This document shows, in pieces, positions 41,479 through 50,088 of a stretch of 64,000 nt of DNA. The notes beneath the pieces are model-generated. The model searched no databases. It was not told the origin of the DNA and saw nothing but the letters and a program-made list of their open reading frames with translations. The stretch's first letter is position 1, and every line of letters starts with the position of its first letter. The DNA comes from Streptomyces sp. ISL-98 (lineage in GTDB: Bacteria; Actinomycetota; Actinomycetes; Streptomycetales; Streptomycetaceae): the NCBI RefSeq assembly GCF_018614055.1, contig NZ_JAGGPB010000005.1, positions 136,699-200,698 on the forward strand, written 5' to 3'. A program made the translations under genes and the position numbers.

Positions 41479-44394
41479 GTGGCGGGCGAGTCCCCCGACA
41501 AGTCGGAGCAGCGGAAGTCGTCGGGGGAGACGACTCCGGGCGAACGCGACCCGAGGCTCGCCGTCTTCCGGGAATCGGCCGCGAGGCCGAACCAGGACGA
41601 CGGCGCTGCCCTCGATGCGGGTCACGTGGACCAGCCGACGGCAATCTTCAAGATGCCCACGAAAACCCCGCCTGAGGAGCCCACGAAGCCCTCTGTGGCC
41701 CCCGAGGGCGATGCGCGCCTCCGGGCGGCGGTGGCGGCATGGGTGGCGACCTCGGACGGCGACACGCCGGACGCGGACGAATCGGGCGCTGCGTCTGCCG
41801 GCGCGGCCTCCGACGACGCGGCTGCCGGTACGGCCCCCGACGGCGACGCCGGTACGGCGCCTGCCCGGGCTTCGGCCGACGCGGCTGCGAACGAAGCCGG
41901 CGAGGCCTCTGCCGACGCGGCTGCCGGTGCCGACTCCGACGGCGACGAGCCGTCGGCGGACGCCACGGACTCCGCCCACGCTCCGGCTGCGAGCGCAGAC
42001 GCCGACGCTTCCGCGACCGATGGGGCCGCCGCTGATGGCGACGAGCCGTCGGCGGACGAGAGCGCCCCGGACGCGGGTGCGGCTGCTCGCAGTGACGAAC
42101 TTTCGCCGGATACGGACACCCCGGACGAGTCCGACGCACAGGCGTCCGGAGCCGAGGATGTCCGGTCCGGTGCCAGCGACGACGCCCCCAGCGCGGCCGA
42201 CAGCGCTGCGGCCGTGTCGCAGTCCGATGTGGATGTGTCCAGCGCCAAGGACGGCAGGGCCGCGAGCGAGCCCGACGCATCCGACGCTGACGCGGTCCCG
42301 GGGTCCGAAGACGGCTCCGGTGACGGCGCGACCGCAGGTGCCGCGGCTGGGTCGCGGGCGGATGCGGACGTGTCTGGCGCGGATGCGGAATCGGAGTCCG
42401 AAGGTGGCTCCGGTAGTGGCGCTGAGGCTGGGGCGAGCGCGGCTCGTGCCGAGGGCGGGCGGGTTGCCGCCGGCCGCGGTGAGTCTGCGGCTGACGACGA
42501 CGTCCCTCGCGGGGGCGGCGCACCCGGCGGCCCTGTGGCCAGGGCGCAGGAGGACGCGGAAGCGTCCGAGGCCGAGGATGGTTCGGGCCGTACCGCCTTG
42601 GGCGGCGACGCCGAGGCGGAATCCGCGTCCGAGGGTGGCTCCGGTGCCGGTGCCGTCGGCGGTCCTGCGGCCGACGCGCAGGCGGACGTGGAAGTGGCCG
42701 AGGCCGAGGACGGTTCGGGCCGTACCGGCGAGGCGGAATCCGCCGCCGACGGTGGCTCCGGTGGTGGGGCGGCCGGCGGGCAGGGCGACGCCGGTGGTGC
42801 CGGGGGTGGCGTGGATCAAGCCACTGCCGTCTTCAAGGCCGTCCGGCCGCGTGCGGCCATCGACCAGCCGACCACCGCGCTCAAGAGCGTCGGCCCGCCC
42901 AAGGCTCCGAAGCCCGCGCCGAAGCCCGCTCCGGAGTCCGCCGCCGAGCGGACCAGCAAGTTCGTGCCGCTCATCAAGCCGGACGACGTACGGCCGCCGG
43001 CCCGGAAGCCGGAGAGTCCGCAGTCGCCGCAGGGGGCGGGCAAGCCTGCCGCACCCGCACCCGGCGCCCTTCCCGAGGCCGAGCGGACCCGGCAGCAGCC
43101 CTTGCCGCCGCTGCCTCCGCTCGATCTGCTCGCCGAGCTGACGAACACCCCGCCCCCGCCGGAAACCCCCGTGCGGAACGCCCTGCGGCGGGTCAAGATC
43201 TGGACGCCGCTGGTTCTGCTGCTGGTGATCGTCTTTGCGGTCGTACAGTTCCTGCGGCCGCTCCCCGCGCCCGCGCTCGCGCTGACCGCGAAGGCGACGT
43301 ACACCTTCGAGGGCGGCGCGCTCGACATGCCGTGGCCCGAGGAGGGCCAGTCGGCCGTCGAGGTCCAGGGCGTCGGAAGCATCGGTACGCACGGGGCGCA
43401 GAAGGCCGCGCCGATCGCCAGTGTGACGAAGGCGATGACGGCGTACGTGATCCTCAAGGAGCACCCGCTCAAGGGTGACGACAACGGCCCGAAGATCACG
43501 GTCGACGAGCAGGCCGAGAAGGAGTCCAAGGCCGCCGACGAGTCGACCGCCGCGATCAAGGAGGGGCAGGAGTTCACCGAGCGGCAGATGCTTCAGCTGC
43601 TCATGATCCCGTCCGGCAACAACGCGGCGCGGCTCCTCGCCCGCTGGGACGCCGATTCCGAGGCCGAGTTCGTCAAGAAGATGAACGACGCGGCCAAGGA
43701 CCTCGGCATGAAGAACACGACGTACACCGACCCGAGCGGCCTCGACGCCACCACGGTGAGCACCGCGACCGACCAGCTCAAGCTGGCCAAGGCGGTCATG
43801 GAGAACGACGTGTTCCAGGAGATCGTCAACACGCCCGAGATCGAGATCCCGGGCATCGACGGCAAGATCTACAACAACAACAAGATCCTTCTGGAGCCGG
43901 GCGTGAGCGGCGTCAAGACCGGTTCCTCCACGCCCGCCGGCGGCAATCTCCTGTGGTCCGCCGACACCATCGTCGACGGCAAGAAGCGGCGGATCGTGGG
44001 CGCCGTGATGGGTCAGCAGACCGGCACGACGCTCGACTCCAAGCTGCAGCTCGCGATCACCAACAGCCTCAAGCTGATCCAGGCCGCCCAGCGGGACGTC
44101 ACGTCGGCCACCGTCGTGAAGAAGGGCGACGTGGTGGGTTACGTCGACGACGGGCTCGGCGGGCAGACGCCGGTCGTCGCGACGAAGAACCTCAACGCGG
44201 TCGGCTGGCCCGGCCTGAAGGTGGAGCTGGCGATCTCCGACAGCGGCAAGCCGCTGCCGCACGCGGCGAAGGCGGGCACCGAGGTCGGCCAGGTGACCGT
44301 CGGCACTGGGCCCGGCCAGGTCAAGGCGCCGGTCGCGCTGCAGAAGGACCTCGTCGAGCCGGGCTTCAGCGAGAAGCTGGCGCGCGTGGGGTGA
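41479..44394 (+). CDS. Membrane-anchored D-Ala-D-Ala carboxypeptidase with long acidic tail
   Basis: 971-aa protein in two parts. Residues 1 to about 480 are a low-complexity Asp/Ala/Ser/Glu tail with recurring DQPTAIFK, DQATAVFK and DQPTTALK motifs. After a Pro-rich stretch comes a transmembrane helix (IWTPLVLLLVIVFAVVQFL, about 573-592), then a serine-type S11 peptidase: SVTK (648), SGN (712), KTGS (813). The enzyme removes the terminal D-Ala from peptidoglycan pentapeptides outside the cell; the tail would be cytoplasmic. GTG 41479 is chosen because AAGGAGG sits 5 nt upstream; ATG 41464 lacks a site. A terminator follows. Confidence 0.9.
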   Translation: MAGESPDKSEQRKSSGETTPGERDPRLAVFRESAARPNQDDGAALDAGHVDQPTAIFKMPTKTPPEEPTKPSVAPEGDARLRAAVAAWVATSDGDTPDADESGAASAGAASDDAAAGTAPDGDAGTAPARASADAAANEAGEASADAAAGADSDGDEPSADATDSAHAPAASADADASATDGAAADGDEPSADESAPDAGAAARSDELSPDTDTPDESDAQASGAEDVRSGASDDAPSAADSAAAVSQSDVDVSSAKDGRAASEPDASDADAVPGSEDGSGDGATAGAAAGSRADADVSGADAESESEGGSGSGAEAGASAARAEGGRVAAGRGESAADDDVPRGGGAPGGPVARAQEDAEASEAEDGSGRTALGGDAEAESASEGGSGAGAVGGPAADAQADVEVAEAEDGSGRTGEAESAADGGSGGGAAGGQGDAGGAGGGVDQATAVFKAVRPRAAIDQPTTALKSVGPPKAPKPAPKPAPESAAERTSKFVPLIKPDDVRPPARKPESPQSPQGAGKPAAPAPGALPEAERTRQQPLPPLPPLDLLAELTNTPPPPETPVRNALRRVKIWTPLVLLLVIVFAVVQFLRPLPAPALALTAKATYTFEGGALDMPWPEEGQSAVEVQGVGSIGTHGAQKAAPIASVTKAMTAYVILKEHPLKGDDNGPKITVDEQAEKESKAADESTAAIKEGQEFTERQMLQLLMIPSGNNAARLLARWDADSEAEFVKKMNDAAKDLGMKNTTYTDPSGLDATTVSTATDQLKLAKAVMENDVFQEIVNTPEIEIPGIDGKIYNNNKILLEPGVSGVKTGSSTPAGGNLLWSADTIVDGKKRRIVGAVMGQQTGTTLDSKLQLAITNSLKLIQAAQRDVTSATVVKKGDVVGYVDDGLGGQTPVVATKNLNAVGWPGLKVELAISDSGKPLPHAAKAGTEVGQVTVGTGPGQVKAPVALQKDLVEPGFSEKLARVG

Positions 44395-44416
44395 CGAAAG
44401 CCCGATGAGCAAGGTG

Positions 44417-44445
44417 CTGCCGCCGGATGCGAGAACCGGCGGCAG
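44417..44445 (+). terminator. Hairpin terminator after the carboxypeptidase
   Basis: Perfect 10-bp stem CTGCCGCCGG (44417-44426) / CCGGCGGCAG (44436-44445), 9-nt loop, extendable by GGT/ACC beyond one mismatch; 23 bp after the stop codon. Confidence 0.75.
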
Positions 44446-44654
44446 TACCCGTTCCAGGAGTAATGGATACGGGCTTCGTGCGGGCTGTCGCCTTTGCCTG
44501 AGTGAATCGTTTCGCCGACGCCTGCGCGAGGCGCCCCGAACTCGGCGCAGAGCGCGCAACGTTCGCTCTCGTACGCTTGCCCGTTAGTGTGGAGCGCCCG
44601 GCGCGGCGCTCCGTGACGTGTGCACATATCTGCCCCCCTCACAGGGAGTCCGCC

Positions 44655-46130
44655 ATAAGTACCACGCTGAAGGTTTCGCCGGCCGTCGACGCCGAACGCC
44701 CTGCGTGGAAGTCGCGGACCACAGCTGCGCTGGTCCCACTGACGGTGACGCTCCTGTTCGGGCTGTGGGGCATCCGCAGGCAGGGCAGTGTCTGGCGGGA
44801 CGAAGTCGTGACGTACGACATGGCGCACCGCACCCTGCCCGAGCTGTGGCACACGCTCCAGAACTTCGACGCCGTGCACGGCCTGTACTACCTCTTCATG
44901 CACGGCCTGTTCGCCGTCTTCGGCGGGGACGTGATCACCCTGCGGCTCCCGTCCGTACTGGCAACGGCCGCGGCCGCCGCCGGCATCGGGCTGCTCGGCC
45001 ACCGGTTCGCGGGGGAGCGCGCGGGCGTGTTCGCCGGGCTGGTCTTCCCGCTGATACCCGCCGTGCAGCAGTACGCGCAGGAGGGCCGCTCGTACGCGCT
45101 GGTGTGCGCGATCGTCACCTGGGCCACCTACCTACTGGTGTGCGCCGCGACCCGGCCCACCAGAGGGCTCTGGGTCGCCTACACGGCGGCCGCGCTGACT
45201 GCCTGTCTGCTCCACGAGTTCGCCGTACTGATGCTGACGGCGCACGGCGCGACCATGCTGCTCTCCGAGGTGCCGCGCCCGGTCAAGCGGGCCTGGACCG
45301 TGGCCGCCGTCTGCGTCGTCGCCGGGCTCGCGCCGCTCGCCGTCTTCAGCATGGGGCAGTCGGAGCAGATCCGCTGGATCATGTGGCCCGACCCCGTACA
45401 GCTGCTGAGCTTTGTGGCTCTGGCCGTGGTGGGGCTGTGGTGCGCGCGCACCACCCCGGTGCGTACGAGCGGGCCGATCCGGCTGCGGACGCTCGCCGTT
45501 CCGATGCTGATCCTGCCCACGGTCTTCCTCCTGCTGGCCTCCCAGCTCAAGCCGATGTTCGTGGACCGCTATGTCCTCTATTACGTCATAGGGTTCGCGC
45601 TGCTGACGGGCGCGGCGCTGGACCGGGCGGTCCGGTCGCACAGCGGGCGGTGGGCGTGGGCATGGTGCCTGGCGCTGGCGGCGGTCCTGGTGCCCGTACT
45701 TGCCGTGGGCGCGCATCTGCGGAGCCCGGAAAGCCGCGTGGACGACGCCACCGCCGTGACGCAGGCGGTGCGGGAAGCGGCGGAGCCCGGCGACGGTCTG
45801 CTCTTCACGCCGTCAAGGCGGCGCGTATGGACCCTCGCCCAGCCGGCGGCGTACAGGGACTACCGCGACCTGGCCCTGACCCGGGCGGTGGACACCTCCG
45901 CCTCGCTGTACGGCGAGGAGATCCCGGCGGCGCAGATACGCGCACGCATGCTGGCCTCCGACCGCATCGTCGTACTCGGCGATCCCGAGGGGGATCCGGT
46001 CGACACGACCGAGCAGGAGGTCATGAAGCGCACGACGCTGCGGGAGCACTTCGAGGAGTGCAGCAGCAAGGAGGTCACCGGGGCGCGGATCACGGTCTAC
46101 GCGCGCCCCGGTCACTGCTCGGCCGGTTGA
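44655..46130 (+). CDS. GT39-like polytopic glycosyltransferase, possible ATA start
   Basis: About 491-aa integral membrane protein of the ArnT/PMT (GT-C, DUF2723-like) fold: after TM1 comes the acidic catalytic-loop motif SVWRDEVVTYDMAHR, then PELWHTLQNFDAVHGLYYLF, and about 10-11 further helices, with a soluble C-terminal domain from about 375. It should transfer a sugar from a polyprenyl phosphate to an extracytoplasmic acceptor. The best ribosome site (AGGGAG, 44643-44648, 6 nt spacing) precedes ATA 44655, not an accepted start codon; the nearest standard in-frame starts are GTG 44613 and ATG 44502, both without a good site. Confidence 0.78.
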   Translation: MSTTLKVSPAVDAERPAWKSRTTAALVPLTVTLLFGLWGIRRQGSVWRDEVVTYDMAHRTLPELWHTLQNFDAVHGLYYLFMHGLFAVFGGDVITLRLPSVLATAAAAAGIGLLGHRFAGERAGVFAGLVFPLIPAVQQYAQEGRSYALVCAIVTWATYLLVCAATRPTRGLWVAYTAAALTACLLHEFAVLMLTAHGATMLLSEVPRPVKRAWTVAAVCVVAGLAPLAVFSMGQSEQIRWIMWPDPVQLLSFVALAVVGLWCARTTPVRTSGPIRLRTLAVPMLILPTVFLLLASQLKPMFVDRYVLYYVIGFALLTGAALDRAVRSHSGRWAWAWCLALAAVLVPVLAVGAHLRSPESRVDDATAVTQAVREAAEPGDGLLFTPSRRRVWTLAQPAAYRDYRDLALTRAVDTSASLYGEEIPAAQIRARMLASDRIVVLGDPEGDPVDTTEQEVMKRTTLREHFEECSSKEVTGARITVYARPGHCSAG

Positions 46131-46133
46131 AAG

Positions 46134-46370
46134 TCACCCCGTCAGCAGCCGCAGCAGATGCGCGCACGCATCGGCCTCACTGAGATGCCGCAGACCGACG
46201 TGGTATGCGCCCCGCTCGTACACGCCGGTCTCCCACCCACCGGCCGGATCCTCCCGAAGGAAGACGAAGTCCGGGGGAGTGGGAGCCGGTTCGTGCACGC
46301 CCGCGATCCGGTAGTAGCCGTCGGGGACGCCGGCGGCCAGCAGTGCGGCCCGGAGGCGGATTCGTTCCAT
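46134..46370 (-). CDS. Small acidic-neutral protein, candidate TNT immunity protein
   Basis: 78-aa protein, MERIRLRAALLAAGVPDGYY at the start, then GVHEPAPTPPDFVFLREDPA, WETGVYERGAYHVGLRHLSE and a final helix DACAHLLRLLTG. It looks like a compact alpha/beta single domain. It is on the same strand as, and would directly follow, the TNT-domain toxin gene if the insertion sequence between them were removed. Small proteins with this outline often accompany secreted TNT proteins in actinobacteria, so immunity is a reasonable guess, not shown. ATG 46370; the ribosome site (ATCAGGG) is weak. Confidence 0.65.
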   Translation of the reverse strand: MERIRLRAALLAAGVPDGYYRIAGVHEPAPTPPDFVFLREDPAGGWETGVYERGAYHVGLRHLSEADACAHLLRLLTG

Positions 46371-46445
46371 CCCTGATCTTCGCAGGGAATCACGGCCTTC
46401 AGGCCGGGAGGGAATGCGATCTTTGGCCTGCTCTGACCCGTTAGG

Positions 46446-46874
46446 TTAGAGCAGGCGTTTCTGCTGCTCGATGTACTGGCGGACGATAGACAGCGGTGCG
46501 CCACCGCAGGACCCTGCGAAGTAGGACGGCGACCAGAAACGGCCGTGGATGGTGGCGCGGTTGGTGCGGTCGGTGAACTCCTGCCGCAAGTAACGGGAAG
46601 AGACACCCTTCAAGCTGTTGACCAGCTTGGACAGAGCAACCTTCGGCGGATAGTGCACCAGCAGGTGCACGTGACCCTCTTCGCCGTTGAACTCCTTGAG
46701 TTCCGCCTCGAAGTCCTGGCAGACGTTCCGCATGATCTCTTCGCAGCGCGTCAGCATCTCGTCGTTGAACACACCTCGCCGGTACTTGGTGACGAACACC
46801 AAGTGCACGTGCAGGTTGTAGATGACGTGGTTTCCACGACGGATGTCGGGATCGGGTTCCCAGCGTGGTGACAT
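46446..46874 (-). CDS. tnpA: IS200/IS605 transposase TnpA
   Basis: 142-aa Y1 HUH single-strand transposase. Visible: NHVIYNLHVHLVFVTKYRRG, the metal-binding HUH in GHVHLLVHYPPK, and the catalytic tyrosine in SIVRQYIEQQKR. Length is normal, so it should be functional. It excises and inserts the single-stranded element at its hairpin ends. ATG 46874 opposes the tnpB start with a 51-bp intergene that contains the palindrome TCGAGT GA ACTCGA (46893-46906). Confidence 0.93.
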   Translation of the reverse strand: MSPRWEPDPDIRRGNHVIYNLHVHLVFVTKYRRGVFNDEMLTRCEEIMRNVCQDFEAELKEFNGEEGHVHLLVHYPPKVALSKLVNSLKGVSSRYLRQEFTDRTNRATIHGRFWSPSYFAGSCGGAPLSIVRQYIEQQKRLL

Positions 46875-46884
46875 ACACCAAGGG

Positions 46885-46906
46885 TAGTATGATCGAGTGA
46901 ACTCGA
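46885..46906 (+). promoter_or_regulatory. tnpA/tnpB intergenic promoter and palindrome
   Basis: TAGTAT (46885-46890) is a good -10 for tnpB. It is followed by the 14-bp palindrome TCGAGTGAACTCGA (46893-46906), which could act as an operator on both divergent genes. Confidence 0.45.
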
Positions 46907-46925
46907 CCGGACGGGGGTGGGCTGG

Positions 46926-48140
46926 ATGATCCGTGCGTACAAGTTCCTCATGCGGCCCACCGTCCGGCAGGGCCAGGCGCTCGGCGAGATGCTGCGGGAT
47001 CACTGCTCGCTCTACAACGGGGCGTTGCAGGAACGCCGGGATGCTTACCGGCATACCTCGAAGACCACCGTCCGGTACGGGATGCAGTCGGCGCAGTTGA
47101 AAGACATCCGGGCTTTCGACCGGGAGCGCCAGGGGCGTTGGTCGTTCTCGTCCCAGCAGGCCACGCTGCGCCGATTGGACAAGGCGTTCACGGCGTTCTT
47201 CCGCCGGATCAAGTCCGGGGAGACGCCCGGGTATCCGCGCTTTCGTGGGGTGAACTGGTTCGACACGGTCGACTTCCCCAAGGACGGCGACGGCTGCCGG
47301 TGGGACTCCACCCCGCACGACCCTGTCACCCGCGTGCGCCTGCAAGGTGTCGGACATGTCAAGGTCAACCAGCACCGGCCCGTAGTGGGCAAGGTCAAGA
47401 CGATCAGCGTCAAGCGTGAGGGCCGGAAGTGGTTCGTCGTGCTGACCGCCGAGCAGGAGCAGCCCGAGCCGCTGCCCGCGACCGGCAGCGTGGTCGGCAT
47501 CGACCTGGGCATAGTGAACTTCCTCGCCGACTCCAATGGCGCCTTTGTGGAGAATCCGCGTCATGGCCGCCGCGCTGCCGCAAGGCTCGAAGCCGCGCAG
47601 CAGGCACTGTCCCGGTTCCCGCGCCGCAAGGCGAAGGACCGCACCGCCAACCACCAGCGGGCCGTGGATAAGGTCGCCGAGCTGCACGGCAAGGTGCGCC
47701 GCCAGAGGCTCGACCACGCGCACAAGACCGCTCTCGGTCTGGTCCGCGCACACGACTTCATCGCGCACGAAGACCTCAAGATCCGCAACATGAGCAAGGC
47801 CCCCGCGCCGAAACCGGACCCCGACCAGCCGGGCACCTTCCTGCCCAATGGGGGAGCCGCCAAGACGGGGCTGAACCGCTCGATAGCCGATGCCGGTTGG
47901 GGGGTGTTCCTGACGATCCTGCGCGCCAAGGCTGAAAGCGCCGGACGGGAAGTGATCGCCGTGGACCCCCGCAACACTTCACGCACCTGCCCAGAATGCG
48001 GGCACACAGCGAAGGAGAACCGGCCCACACAGGAGAAGTTCCACTGCCAGTCATGCGGCCACACCGCGCACGCTGACACAGTCGGGGCACTCAACGTCCT
48101 ACGGGCCGGGCTGGTCCGTCGCGAAGCCCAACCGGCATAG
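46926..48140 (+). CDS. tnpB: RNA-guided endonuclease TnpB
   Basis: 404-aa TnpB, ancestor-type relative of Cas12. RuvC acidic residues are seen in GIDLGIVNFLADSNG (Asp), AHEDLKIRNM (Glu) and AHADTVGALN (Asp); the zinc finger is CPECGH...CQSCGH. The N-terminus MIRAYKFLMRPTVRQ is typical, and the length is normal, so nuclease activity is likely. TnpB cuts DNA next to a short TAM using an omega-RNA made from the right end of the element and so favours retention of the element. ATG 46926 is preferred over GTG 46917 by family alignment. Confidence 0.93.
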   Translation: MIRAYKFLMRPTVRQGQALGEMLRDHCSLYNGALQERRDAYRHTSKTTVRYGMQSAQLKDIRAFDRERQGRWSFSSQQATLRRLDKAFTAFFRRIKSGETPGYPRFRGVNWFDTVDFPKDGDGCRWDSTPHDPVTRVRLQGVGHVKVNQHRPVVGKVKTISVKREGRKWFVVLTAEQEQPEPLPATGSVVGIDLGIVNFLADSNGAFVENPRHGRRAAARLEAAQQALSRFPRRKAKDRTANHQRAVDKVAELHGKVRRQRLDHAHKTALGLVRAHDFIAHEDLKIRNMSKAPAPKPDPDQPGTFLPNGGAAKTGLNRSIADAGWGVFLTILRAKAESAGREVIAVDPRNTSRTCPECGHTAKENRPTQEKFHCQSCGHTAHADTVGALNVLRAGLVRREAQPA

Positions 48141-48176
48141 CGAGAAGCCCCGCCCTTTAGGGCGGGGAGGAGTCAC
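48020..48176 (+). ncRNA. Predicted omega-RNA scaffold at the right end
   Basis: In IS605-type elements the omega-RNA covers the 3' end of tnpB and the right-end structure, with the guide being the flanking host DNA. Here the right-end stem-loop is 48148-48167, and the guide would begin after about 48176, in the 3' end of the TNT gene. The 5' boundary given is a guess. Confidence 0.35.
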
Positions 48177-48191
48177 GGTCCTTCCGCGTTC

Positions 48192-48869
48192 TTACTTCGT
48201 CACTACCGGCGCCAGGTACCCGTGGTCGAGCAGCCACTTCACACTGAGCCGCTGCCCCTGCCCCGGGTCGAGGAAGGCCGGGTCGAGCTTGACCTGCTGC
48301 CCACGGCCGGGCTGCTCGAACCAGGGGGCGATGCTGCCCTGCCACACCGTGAAGGGCTTGGTGACGCGGTAGAGGTGGTAGTCGCAGGGGAACGCGGCGT
48401 CACGGGTGTTGAGGTTCTGCGGGGGCAGCGCCCTCTTCGCGTACGGGTCCCCGGCCGGCGCGAGGTACGAGCCGAACTCGGAGCCGAACCGGTCCAGTTC
48501 CTGCCCCTCCTCCAGTTCCTCGCGGTGCTTGTCCACCTCCCCGTTGACCTGGTCGAAACCGTCGTTCGGCGGATACTTCCAGCCACCGGAGTCCGCCGGG
48601 CCCTCCCAGTACTTCTTCAGGAACGCGTCCGGCGACAGCGCACCCGTCCGTTGGTACCCCTTGACCAGCGGCCCCACCGGCTTCTCCCACTTCCTCGGCA
48701 GCCGCTCGGGCCCCAGCCGCGCGTCCCCCTGGAACTGGCCGGTGCACGGCGCGGGCCGCAGCTTGCGGGCCTCGTCCGCCACGGCGAGCGGCGCGGCGGA
48801 CGCGACTGGACCTGTCGCGATCACGGCGACGGCACCAAGTGCGGCCAGGACAGTGCGCATTCGATTCAC
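48192..48869 (-). CDS. Secreted TNT-domain (NAD+ glycohydrolase-like) protein
   Basis: 225-aa protein. Signal peptide (MRTVLAALGAVAVIATGPVA), a linker region, then a TNT/DUF4237 domain of about 110 aa: LDRFGSEFGSYLAPAGDPYA, KRALPPQNLNT, HLYRVTKPFTVWQGSIAPWF, EQPGRGQQVKL, SVKWLLDHGYLAPV. The mycobacterial tuberculosis necrotizing toxin of this fold hydrolyses NAD+. The Arg/Gln positions of the family (FGS, PGRGQQ) look kept, so it may be active. GTG 48869 has GAGGAG 7 nt upstream. It follows the NlpC/P60 gene by 108 bp; the insertion sequence begins 15 bp after its stop. Confidence 0.85.
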   Translation of the reverse strand: MNRMRTVLAALGAVAVIATGPVASAAPLAVADEARKLRPAPCTGQFQGDARLGPERLPRKWEKPVGPLVKGYQRTGALSPDAFLKKYWEGPADSGGWKYPPNDGFDQVNGEVDKHREELEEGQELDRFGSEFGSYLAPAGDPYAKRALPPQNLNTRDAAFPCDYHLYRVTKPFTVWQGSIAPWFEQPGRGQQVKLDPAFLDPGQGQRLSVKWLLDHGYLAPVVTK

Positions 48870-48977
48870 CCGAGGTCTCCTCACAAGCCAACGACCGGTC
48901 AACCTCACGGAAGTTATCCGTACGGTCGCGGAAAGTGAACAGAGCCGCGCCGGGGGAAGGCTCCACCGGGGCAGGGC

Positions 48978-50057
48978 CTAGAGGCGCTTCGCGCTGCGCA
49001 GGGTGCTTGCGTAGTAACCGTTGCCGTCCAGGCGGGAGGTGCCGCCCTTGTCGCCGATGGTCGGGCCGTTGACCTCTTCGCGGCTCGACACGAAGATCTT
49101 GTGGCCGTCGGTGTCGTGGCCCATGTAGATGCCGACGTGGTCGATGCGGTCCTTGGTGCGCCCGTCGAGCTTGAAGAAGACCAGGTCGCCGGGCTGGAGT
49201 ACGTCGATGGACTTCGGGCGGGACTCCGGGCCCACACCCTCCAGTTCGATGACGTCGGCGCCGAGATCGGAGCGGGCCATGCCGTTGGCGGTGCGCGGCA
49301 GGCCGTCGCCGAGTTTGTCGGTGGCCATCAGCGGGAAGCGCGCGCGGTAGCCGAGGACGGTACGGATGAAGCCGGAGCAGTCCATGGAACGGGCGCGTAT
49401 CGCTTCGGGCTGTGCGGTGGTGCCGTTGCGGAAGGTGTACGGGATACCGAGGTAGTCGTAGAAGTCGGACTCCTCCAGGCGGTAGTCGTTGCCCGGGGTG
49501 CCCTTGGGGTTGATCGGGCCGAAGTTGGCGTCACCGGCGTACGCGATGCCCTCGGAGTCCTTCTTCACGGGCGCCTGGTCGACGTACTGGAAGGCGATGG
49601 CGAAGAGGTCGTCCTCCTTGCTGCCGAAGAACTCCTTGAACCAGTCCTTGAACCACTGCTCCCGCTCGGCGCCCTTGCGCCACGGCTCCGGCATCAGCCG
49701 CACCCAGTCCTCGGTGACCACCCGGGACTTGGTGCTCGCGGGCTCGGTGAAGGAACGGCTGGGGCCGGTGAGAGTGGCGGTGCGGGCGCCGTCGGTGAAG
49801 GTGGCCAGAATCTCGCCGTTCTCGCCGCGCAGGAGGGTGCGCGCCGGGCTCTTCAGCCGTTCCCAGGTCTGCTTGCCGGACAGCCCGGAGCCCGAGGACT
49901 TCAGTGCCGGTGTGTCGGTGACGGCCTGAATGGCCGGGGCCTTGGCCTGCTCCTCCTTGCGGAGCTCCACGGTGAGGTACGCGCTGGCGGCGAGCAGGGC
50001 GATCACGGTGGCGGCGTGCAGCGCCTGGCGGGGGCCGCGCTTGGTCTTGGCACTCAT
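48978..50057 (-). CDS. Membrane-anchored NlpC/P60-family hydrolase
   Basis: 359-aa protein: N-terminal membrane anchor (ALHAATVIALLAASAYLTVE), a spacer domain with aromatic-rich WFKDWFKEFFGSKEDDL, then an NlpC/P60 cysteine peptidase: catalytic Cys in MDCSGFIRTVLGY (about 227), VLQPGDLVFFK, catalytic His in DHVGIYMG (about 305). NlpC/P60 enzymes cleave D-Glu/diaminopimelate bonds in peptidoglycan; some act on gamma-glutamyl polymers. Its place directly after pgsC suggests release, trimming or wall attachment of the polymer. ATG 50057 has GGAG 8 nt upstream. Confidence 0.87.
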   Translation of the reverse strand: MSAKTKRGPRQALHAATVIALLAASAYLTVELRKEEQAKAPAIQAVTDTPALKSSGSGLSGKQTWERLKSPARTLLRGENGEILATFTDGARTATLTGPSRSFTEPASTKSRVVTEDWVRLMPEPWRKGAEREQWFKDWFKEFFGSKEDDLFAIAFQYVDQAPVKKDSEGIAYAGDANFGPINPKGTPGNDYRLEESDFYDYLGIPYTFRNGTTAQPEAIRARSMDCSGFIRTVLGYRARFPLMATDKLGDGLPRTANGMARSDLGADVIELEGVGPESRPKSIDVLQPGDLVFFKLDGRTKDRIDHVGIYMGHDTDGHKIFVSSREEVNGPTIGDKGGTSRLDGNGYYASTLRSAKRL

Positions 50058-50088
50058 GAGGTCAGCTCCGGGTGGGACGGGTCGACGG

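Larger units (their letters stand above)
46394..48176 (+). mobile_element. IS200/IS605-family insertion sequence (IS605-like, complete)
   Basis: The element has divergent tnpA (Y1 HUH transposase) and tnpB. The left end carries a hairpin, CGGCCT TC AGGCCG (46393-46406); the right end carries CCCCGCCC TTTA GGGCGGGG (48148-48167). TCAC occurs directly before the left hairpin (46390-46393) and at the right end (48173-48176), so these may be the cleavage sites; the borders are therefore estimates to within several bases. Both genes look intact, so the element may be active. Confidence 0.8.
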
